DNA from: Paramacrobiotus richtersi
Taxonomy: Eukaryota; Tardigrada; Eutardigrada; Parachela; Macrobiotidae
NCBI GenBank assembly: GCA_034698045.1
Contig: JAQGAU010000253.1
Span: 1-33,054 of the forward strand
Length of the DNA: 33,054 nt
Reading direction: 5' to 3'
Shown: positions 30,863 to 33,054 of the stretch, in pieces
Position numbering within the stretch: position 1 is the stretch's first letter
How the letters are laid out: the number at the start of each line of letters is the position of its first letter
Program-made: the position numbers and the translations under genes
The notes under the pieces: model-generated
Database searches by the model: none
Seen by the model: the letters and a program-made list of their open reading frames with translations, nothing else
What the model was told of the DNA's origin: nothing

Positions 30863-32519
30863 ATGCGACTCACATCGATCGAAAGCTCACTGTGCATGCA
30901 AGTGTTCTCGTATATGTTTGACGGTAAGATTTCCTACAATCAAATAACTCAACTTTACTCGTTAACTTTGTGATGCGCTGGAAATGACTAAAGCAAAAGC
31001 AAGCAGTTATTAGTATTAAAAGCTATAAAACTACTATAAATTACACTGCATCCATAGAGAAACGAGATGCTACTTGTGACTCGCCCAAATCTGACCTTAT
31101 TTCCCGCTAGGTTTCTGGGCCATTAATGTCAAACAGACATATCCTACTGTGACCTGCTACAAATGCGAAGTGAAAAGGGTTAAGATAGCCAGCTGTACAA
31201 TCATTGACGGGAAACAAGTCTGTACAGAAAAAGTGGAGAATAGATGCAGAATGGTAGACGGAAAAGAGGTATGTCCGGAAAACCCCGCGCACACTGTAGC
31301 AGATGTCGGAAAGAGGGCATGCTATAACACGGCGGATATAAAAGGCGATGGGGGCGCATTATCGACTCATGTGACATACACACCGACGAAGGACAAGGAA
31401 TCCAAACTGGATTCGATGCTGGCATTGCTGCCTTTGCAGCCATTTTGTTTTACGCGACTGGAACTGGTGGATCACGGACCGAATTACAAGGAAAGAAGAC
31501 TTACTCGAGGTGGAGCCTTCCCCGGCGGCAGTCCCAGCGAATGCTTCGACGGACCGATCAGTGCAGAACGAGGGGTGGGACCCATTAAACCCGTAGTTAC
31601 ATCCAAATACCTGTACTGCAACACTTCGTACTGCAACAGTATTACGGTTGATGACATGCTGGATAAGTGTTTCAAGGAAAAAAAGGTAGGACAGTTACAA
31701 AAATTATTGCATACACATGCGAACATGCGAACATGCCGTATTGGAACAACAGCGCTCTCAACGCGCATATAGGTTTTAACTGATCAGCGGTTTCTGAGTC
31801 GTCAGTACTTGCGACAGTTTTAATGTAACTTTAAAGTTTTAACCCTCTATTGGACGAACGGGCGAACAATAATCTATTTGCTTCGATTGATCCCAAAAGT
31901 CGCAAGAGTTAAGCGGTGCTTGGCAGCGTGCACGCTCGTGCTTTTTCAGCAATCAGGTTGGCACTTGACTGTAACGATCCTCAAACCTTTTTGAAGAAAT
32001 CTGCAACGACGGATGCTGTCTTTGATTACCATAGCGCCGCGCGCGCATGGTAGCTCGAGCTTGCGCAGCGGAATTACAGCATTGTTGTTTGGCAAGCACA
32101 CCAAACGTTGCAAACCCAGTTTGCTGGAGGCTACAAAGCAGCACAAATCTAAGACTGAACACTTCGAAACGGCATAGCTAATCAATTATCCGAAATAGTA
32201 GGGAAACACATTTATGAATAGGTTTGATATGGTGGGTATTTTGCATTTTGCAATATAAAAAAAGATTTTCTCGCGTTGCTTTATTCGTAGGTTTATTTGG
32301 ATCTGGAATGGCGTGCCCTCGAGGTGTGTGCTTTGTGATTTTTTGCTTACTAGCCTTTTTTTGCTGATTGTAAGATAGTAATTGGTCTTGCAGGTCTCCA
32401 GTAACACTTCAGTTGCCTGGTCGCAGCGGAATCATCTGACCGCGATTTCTCTAGTAGTGCCTATTGTTGGGTTGCGATCTACTACTCTTCATCGAGCTCC
32501 CTTCTTGTCTGATATTTGA
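30863..32519 (+). CDS. Ly6/uPAR-like protein, tandem paralogue with altered C-terminus
   Basis: Exons 30,863-30,923, 31,111-31,685 and 32,394-32,519 (TGA) join in phases 1 and 0, giving 253 residues. This is the same structure and phases as the gene at 24,283. Exon 2 is clearly paralogous: VKQTYPTVTCYKCE, RACYNTADIKGDGGAL, DSMLALLPLQPFCFTRLEL, GGAFPGGSPSECFD and YLYCNTSYCNS. It has 12 Cys instead of 10 because an IDGKQVC/VDGKEVC word is doubled. The leader (MQVFSYMFDGFW) is much less hydrophobic than in the paralogue, so secretion is uncertain. Exon 3 begins SSNTSVAWSQRNHLTAIS but turns to RSTTLHRAPFLSDI and stops, lacking the long hydrophobic tail. Alignment puts the turn at a deletion joining exon 3 to the 3' end of the neighbouring module. 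ATTAAA at 32,540 may be the poly(A) signal. Confidence 0.75.
31194..31274 (+). repeat. Duplicated Cys-containing word within the coding exon
   Basis: Two related 30-bp coding units (31,194-31,223 and 31,245-31,274), encoding C-x2-IDGKQVC and C-x2-VDGKEVC, lie 51 bp apart. The paralogue at 24,283 has one (CKMVDGKQVC). Confidence 0.8.
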
Positions 32520-32990
32520 TCGGCTTGGATCGGCCGTATATTAAATGCGTATATTTTTTCAGTATTGCTTGCCCCGGTCGCAAGGTACAAATATTTCACG
32601 TCATAAGTCTTCAGGATTATAGCCTTTTGGAGGTGCGTTTCGGTTGTTCTCCTGATGCAGAACCTACCCAGCAAAGAGCACCTTGGAAGGAAAGGAAGTT
32701 GTTGATTTTGTGTGTACTGCTACAGTATATACGCGTAGCTACGATCAGTAGTTTACTCATGTCGAACTTGCGCACCTGATATTTCTGGGCTTGTGCTACA
32801 GGCGGCCCGGTGAGTTAATATTTTGAAAAATGAGTGTTTTCTATGCTTTCTAATTCTTTTTCTGTGCTTGATGCTGTGATAGTTCTTTCATCATGTTTTT
32901 GTATGTGGCGGTCAACCAGGCTTTCAATGTTTACGCGAGAGCTTGCCCGAAACAAGAAGATAATAAACTACCATAGTCTTATCGACCGAA
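32495..32990 (+). repeat. Non-coding part of the tandem duplication, copy 2
   Basis: Matches 28,038-28,450 in order and orientation, starting at the CCCTTMTTGTCTGAT sequence that also forms the end of the paralogue's coding region. Confidence 0.7.
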
Positions 32991-33054
32991 GCGTAGCGGA
33001 GGTCCTCTATATTCAATGCAAATGGTTTTGTTGTCCGTCCCGTCGGTCACGGTA

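Noticed and set aside
32570..32780. Open frame in the 3' flank of the second Ly6 paralogue.
   Set aside because: The homologous flank of copy 1 is open in a different frame with a different peptide, so neither is likely to be coding.

Overview
The window is animal nuclear DNA. Genes are broken into short exons with GT/AG introns, there is long AT-leaning intergenic sequence, and the products are metazoan: a ciliary transport protein (IFT52), a casein-kinase-1-like kinase, GPI-anchored Ly6/uPAR-type surface proteins and an ABHD12-like hydrolase copy. I see no rRNA, tRNA, CRISPR or bacterial operon. Introns of about 60-330 bp and the protein set suggest an invertebrate with a fairly compact genome, but I cannot name the species. 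All exon models below were built by eye from open frames, splice signals and matching intron phases.

Layout. 1-200 is a 64-bp minisatellite running off the left edge. 201-9,500 is largely gene-poor, with one convincing orphan exon (about 1,547-1,780, minus) and AT-rich sequence just before 9,240. 9,524-11,458 (minus) is a CK1-like kinase in three exons. Head-to-head with it, 11,601-12,510 (plus) holds a retrotransposon-Gag-like spliced gene or fragment. 12,696-14,821 (minus) holds IFT52 in three exons, followed only 14 nt later by a second small ORF that carries its own AATAAA. 14,900-21,000 is mostly unassigned, with a small Cys-rich three-exon candidate on the minus strand (17,483-18,021).

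21,050-32,990 is a Ly6/uPAR-like cluster. A classic 150-aa Ly6 protein lies on the minus strand (21,050-21,899). On the plus strand a gene of up to six exons (24,283-28,054) can encode two different Cys-rich modules in one 465-aa chain, or stop after the first module. A tandem paralogue (30,863-32,519) has lost the second module by an approximately 1.1-kb deletion. Mobile DNA has landed in and between these genes: a pogo/Tigger-like MITE with a G-quadruplex-prone core inside an intron (25,954-26,456), and a 1,565-bp element with roughly 242-bp terminal inverted repeats and TTA target duplication (28,891-30,455) carrying a dead, intronless ABHD12-like gene copy. A broken Gag zinc-knuckle remnant lies at 22,148-22,264.

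How they fit together: the three Ly6 genes are a local family of predicted secreted, mostly GPI-anchored surface proteins evolving by duplication, deletion and exon fusion. IFT52 and the kinase are independent neighbours. The most unusual items are the gene-carrying inverted-repeat element, the exon where a GPI tail and an apparent signal peptide coincide, and the IFT52 intron built almost wholly from a 32-bp repeat.
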